From positions 1 through 16,527 of the forward strand of contig JBLNCE010000069.1 of NCBI GenBank assembly GCA_050260415.1: a stretch of DNA of 16,527 bases, given 5' to 3'. Shown here piece after piece: positions 13,934-16,527 of the stretch (positions are counted from its first letter, which is position 1; each line of letters opens with the position of its first letter). Made by a program: the position numbers and the translations under genes. The notes under the pieces are model-generated. The model saw only the letters and a list, made by a program, of their open reading frames with translations. It searched no databases and was not told the origin of the DNA. This stretch comes from JBLNCE01 sp050260415 (GTDB lineage Bacteria; Bacillota; UBA4882; JAAYXC01).

Positions 13934-14731
13934 ATGAAAACCAGGATACTGCTTGCCATTGCTTTACCGATCATCCTCTGCACGCCAATCGTGGCCGATG
14001 CCTTGACCAATGAACCGGCTGCATACACTGGAAGCGGAGATCGACAAACGCGAGGTGGACCGATGGAAACGATCGCTCCGGAAGACAGCGAACGCGCACG
14101 GGCATCCGGGAGCCAAACACCGCCGCCGGCTGCCGGGAGCGAGAAAGAAGAGGCACGAAGCGCGCCCGAACCGTTGCTGGTCAATAAGCGCCGGGCTCTA
14201 CCGGCCGGCTATACGCCGCCCGATTTACGCGCGGCGGGGATCCCTTTTGCCTGCGGCGAGCATGAGCCGAAGCGCAAGATGCGTCACGAGGCGGCGGCAG
14301 CGATCGAGCGGCTTTTTGCGGCGGCCGCCGACGATAACATCGAGCTGATCGGCGTCTCCGCCTATCGCTCCTACGAAAGGCAGGAAGCGATCTTTGCCGC
14401 CCACGTCGAACGGGATGGACCGGAGGCCGCGAATCGCGTGAGCGCCCGCCCCGGCGAGAGCGAGCATCAAACAGGCCTGGCCATCGATGTTTCGAGCCCG
14501 AGCGTCGGCGGCCAGCTCACGGAGGCTTTCGCGGAAACGGACGAGGGCAGGTGGCTGGCTGATAACGCTCCGAGATTCGGTTTCATCGTGCGCTATCCGA
14601 AGGGGAAAGAGGATGTGACGGGTTACCAGTACGAACCCTGGCACCTGCGTTATGTCGGGAGGAGCCACGCCGAGGCGATCGCGGCGCGAGGTCTGACGCT
14701 GGAAGAATATATGGCCGCCCACGCAACCTAG
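13934..14731 (+). CDS. Secreted D-alanyl-D-alanine carboxypeptidase, LAS/VanY type (M15B)
   Basis: The 265-aa protein is predicted to trim the terminal D-Ala from peptidoglycan peptides outside the membrane. It starts with a signal sequence (MKTRILLAIALPIILCTPIVADA), then a Pro/Glu-rich linker to about residue 80. The catalytic domain is 85-265. Zinc ligands are His178 and Asp185 in SEHQTGLAIDV, and His237 in EPWHLRYVG with Glu234 as catalytic base; SAYRSYERQ (142-150) carries the conserved substrate-binding Arg145. The chosen ATG has GGAGG 5 bases upstream; the ATG at 13922 overlaps that site. Whether it is membrane-anchored or free is not clear. Its stop overlaps the stop of the cysK remnant on the other strand. 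Confidence 0.94.
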   Translation: MKTRILLAIALPIILCTPIVADALTNEPAAYTGSGDRQTRGGPMETIAPEDSERARASGSQTPPPAAGSEKEEARSAPEPLLVNKRRALPAGYTPPDLRAAGIPFACGEHEPKRKMRHEAAAAIERLFAAAADDNIELIGVSAYRSYERQEAIFAAHVERDGPEAANRVSARPGESEHQTGLAIDVSSPSVGGQLTEAFAETDEGRWLADNAPRFGFIVRYPKGKEDVTGYQYEPWHLRYVGRSHAEAIAARGLTLEEYMAAHAT

Positions 14732-15036
14732 ATCAGCGCCGTGCTGAAGTAACGTTCGGTTCGGTCGACCAGGATGGTCGCGATGCTTTTCGTGCCGCCG
14801 TGTTTCGCGGCCATCGCCATGGCCGCCCAGACGTTGGCGCCCGAGGAGGTTCCGACCGGTACTCCTTTGCGTCGCGCCGGTTGCCGGGCGGTCTGGATCG
14901 CGTCAGCATCGGCCATCTCGATCGCCGCGTCGACGAGCGCCGGATCGAGGACGGACGGCATGAACCCGTCGCCGATGCCCTGGGGCTTGTGGAGGCCGGG
15001 TTCATGGCCCAGGAGCGCGCGGCGACCACGACCCAA
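14728..15036 (-). pseudogene. C-terminal fragment of cysteine synthase (cysK-like)
   Basis: The minus strand encodes HEPGLHKPQGIGDGFMPSVLD, then DADAIQTARQPARRKGVPVG, TSSGANVWAAMAMAAKHGG and DRTERYFSTALI. This is the last third of O-acetylserine sulfhydrylase (PLP enzyme), which normally reads 'GPHKIQGIGAGFIP..LD', 'GISSGAN' and 'ERYLST'. The N-terminal two thirds, including the PLP-binding lysine and the substrate loop, are missing. The frame stays open a little upstream of the TTG at 15036, but family resemblance begins near 15020. GISSGA is GTSSGA, and DRGERY is DRTERY. It cannot be a working enzyme. Confidence 0.85.
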
Positions 15037-15073
15037 TAGCGACCCGGGTTTCGAAAGCGCCTCTCCTCGGATG

Positions 15074-15082
15074 TGATATAAT
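15074..15082 (+). promoter_or_regulatory. Extended -10 promoter upstream of the glycoside hydrolase gene
   Basis: TGATATAAT contains a perfect TATAAT (15077-15082) with a TG one base upstream. No good -35 is present at 17 bases, as is usual for extended -10 promoters. The leader to the start codon would be about 200 bases; it contains a small AAGGCC/GGCCTT hairpin near 15157 and no known riboswitch. Confidence 0.5.
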
Positions 15083-15286
15083 AAACCCAGATTGAAATGT
15101 AGGAAAACGCATAAAACCGGTTACGTACGATCGCATCGAGGAGATGGCAAAGGCCAAGGCCTTGTGGTTTTCATGATATCAGGTGCCTCGCGATCGGAGC
15201 TTGTTGGAGGTGGAGGAAGATTGGGAAGCGTAAACCAATCGGTAACGTGAACCGCGTTGATCCTTGGGACGGAGAGGAGGACCGCC

Positions 15287-16527
15287 ATGTTTGGGAGGCA
15301 CCGGTTGCGTGTCTTGTGTCTATCGGCGCTCTTGATGGTCGCCGTCATGTTCGCGTCGACCGCCGCGTATACCGGGGAGACCGGCGCGTTGGATGTCCCC
15401 GCCCTGGATGACCAGGAGATCCGCCGGGTCATCTCGCTGGTGGCGCACCGTCAGATCAAAACCCTGCATGATGGCGATTACGCAAGCCAGGTCACGTTGG
15501 AGAAGGCCATTACCGCCAGCGCGCCCCGCGGCATTTCCTGGCAGTACCCCTGGGGCGTCGCGCTTTACGGGATGCTGCGCGCCGCCGACGTACTGGGCGA
15601 CCGGGCGGTTGAGACGTTCGTCCTTGAGCACAACCGGATCGCCGCGCGCTATTATGTTTACCTCGACGGCTTGCGTGTGGAGTACGGCGATTCCCAGCAG
15701 TTGAGGGATTTCTATGCCCGAACCTGCCTGGATCAGCTCATGCGACTCGGGGCACTGGATTACTGTGGCGCAATGGGTGCGCAGATGCTGGAAGGGATAT
15801 TGCGTCATCGCGCCGAGGCCACGGTGGAACAGCGCAAGCTGATGGCGGTAATCGCCGATTATATCGCCAACGTGCAGACGCGGGTACCCGACGGCACATT
15901 GGCGCGGTCCATGTCCTCTGGTGGCACGATCTGGATCGACGACCTCTATATGAGTTGCCCGTTCCTGGTCCGGTGGTACGAGTACACCGGCGCACGGTCG
16001 TTCCTTGACGACGCCGCCGGCCAAGTGCTCCGTATGGCCGATCGCCTGCAGGATCGGGACGGGCTTTTCTACCATGGATATTACGAAAGAACCAAGAAAC
16101 ATTCACCCTACAAATGGGGACGGGGGAACGGGTGGGCCATGGTGGCGACCGTGGAGGTGCTCTCGGCCATGCCCGCCGACCACCGGGATCGGGACAAGCT
16201 GTTGACGATCCTCAGGCGGCAGATCGAGGGACTCTTGCCGCACCAGACGCCTTCCGGGATGTGGCGGCAGGTGCTGGACGAGCCCGCCTTGTGGGAGGAG
16301 ACCTCGTGTACCGCGATGTTCGCCTACAGCATCGCGCGCGCTGTCAACCGCGGCTGGATCGACGGCTCATACATGACCGTGGCCCGGCGGGCCTTTGCCG
16401 GAATCCGCCGCCAAGTCACGGCCAATGGGGAAGTGAACGGAACCTGCCAAGGCACGGGCATCGGGCCGGATCTGCAGTACTACCTCGACCGCAAACGCCC
16501 GAAAGACGACATGCACGGACGCGGACC
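15287..16527 (+). CDS. Secreted GH88/GH105-type unsaturated glucuronyl (rhamnogalacturonyl) hydrolase, partial
   Basis: 413 codons are present and the gene runs off the right edge. A signal peptide (MFGRHRLRVLCLSALLMVAV, cleavage near 27) precedes an (alpha/alpha)6-barrel domain of the YteR/YesR type. These enzymes remove the unsaturated uronic acid left by polysaccharide lyases. Visible family elements: WQYPWGVALYGM (85-96), WIDDLYMSCPFL (216-227) with the general-acid Asp expected at 218 or 219, YKWGRGNGWAMV (275-286), WEETSCTAMFAYSIARA, and CQGTGIG from Cys387. It ends in DDMHGRG, where the family usually nears its end, so little is missing. GGAGGA lies 5 bases upstream of ATG. Export suggests use of extracellular pectin- or glycosaminoglycan-like material. 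Confidence 0.9.
   Translation, partial: MFGRHRLRVLCLSALLMVAVMFASTAAYTGETGALDVPALDDQEIRRVISLVAHRQIKTLHDGDYASQVTLEKAITASAPRGISWQYPWGVALYGMLRAADVLGDRAVETFVLEHNRIAARYYVYLDGLRVEYGDSQQLRDFYARTCLDQLMRLGALDYCGAMGAQMLEGILRHRAEATVEQRKLMAVIADYIANVQTRVPDGTLARSMSSGGTIWIDDLYMSCPFLVRWYEYTGARSFLDDAAGQVLRMADRLQDRDGLFYHGYYERTKKHSPYKWGRGNGWAMVATVEVLSAMPADHRDRDKLLTILRRQIEGLLPHQTPSGMWRQVLDEPALWEETSCTAMFAYSIARAVNRGWIDGSYMTVARRAFAGIRRQVTANGEVNGTCQGTGIGPDLQYYLDRKRPKDDMHGRG

Noticed and set aside
15121..15177. Short plus-strand frame reading VTYDRIEEMAKAKALWFS after the extended -10 promoter.
   Set aside because: It has no good start, is only about 20 codons long and matches nothing I know; chance is the simpler view.
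15320..16102. 260-codon minus-strand frame opposite the glycoside hydrolase.
   Set aside because: The plus strand carries clear GH88/105 motifs; the minus frame is a shadow caused by high GC.

Overview
The window is GC-rich bacterial DNA with strong AGGAGG-type ribosome binding sites, frequent TTG and GTG starts, and sigma-A-like promoters. It also carries a preQ1-I riboswitch of the Thermoanaerobacter type and ARG-box-like sites close to the Bacillus consensus. Together these suggest a GC-rich member of the Bacillota (Firmicutes) or a close relative. No rRNA or diagnostic marker is present, so this placement is an inference. Genes are mostly single or in pairs, on both strands, with many intergenic gaps of 200 to 400 bp.

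Layout, left to right. A lipoprotein gene (minus strand) runs off the left edge. A decayed IS200/RAYT-type transposase remnant follows. Next come an M50 site-2-type membrane protease (minus), a broken RelE/ParE-type toxin remnant, and carB (minus, no adjacent carA) with two ARG-box-like sites upstream. On the plus strand, a promoter and a preQ1-I riboswitch control yhhQ (queuosine-precursor transporter) and queF (preQ0 reductase). Then follow a small membrane-anchored unknown protein with a good terminator, an unknown 333-aa helical protein coupled to a HAD-IIA phosphatase, an intergenic region with a compact predicted multi-helix RNA, and an atypical PlsC-like acyltransferase. A frameshifted cupin pseudogene and an MFS transporter (minus) are divergent from rpe (ribulose-phosphate 3-epimerase). 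A CACGGAT palindromic repeat, a secreted LAS-type D,D-carboxypeptidase and a C-terminal fragment of cysteine synthase follow. A secreted GH88/GH105-type unsaturated glucuronyl hydrolase runs off the right edge.

Functional links. The clearest unit is the queuosine cassette: the riboswitch senses preQ1, the transporter imports precursor, and QueF makes preQ1 from preQ0. carB supplies carbamoyl phosphate for pyrimidines and arginine, and the ARG-box-like sites fit that role. The other genes are housekeeping or envelope functions without an evident common pathway. Four or five remnants or broken genes (transposase, toxin, cupin, cysK, possibly an antitoxin) show that the gaps hold decaying genes. 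Three breaks are single-base changes at runs of C or G, so sequencing error has to be considered. No CRISPR array, tRNA, rRNA or intact mobile element was seen. The most interesting unexplained item is the multi-helix RNA candidate at 9904-10000.
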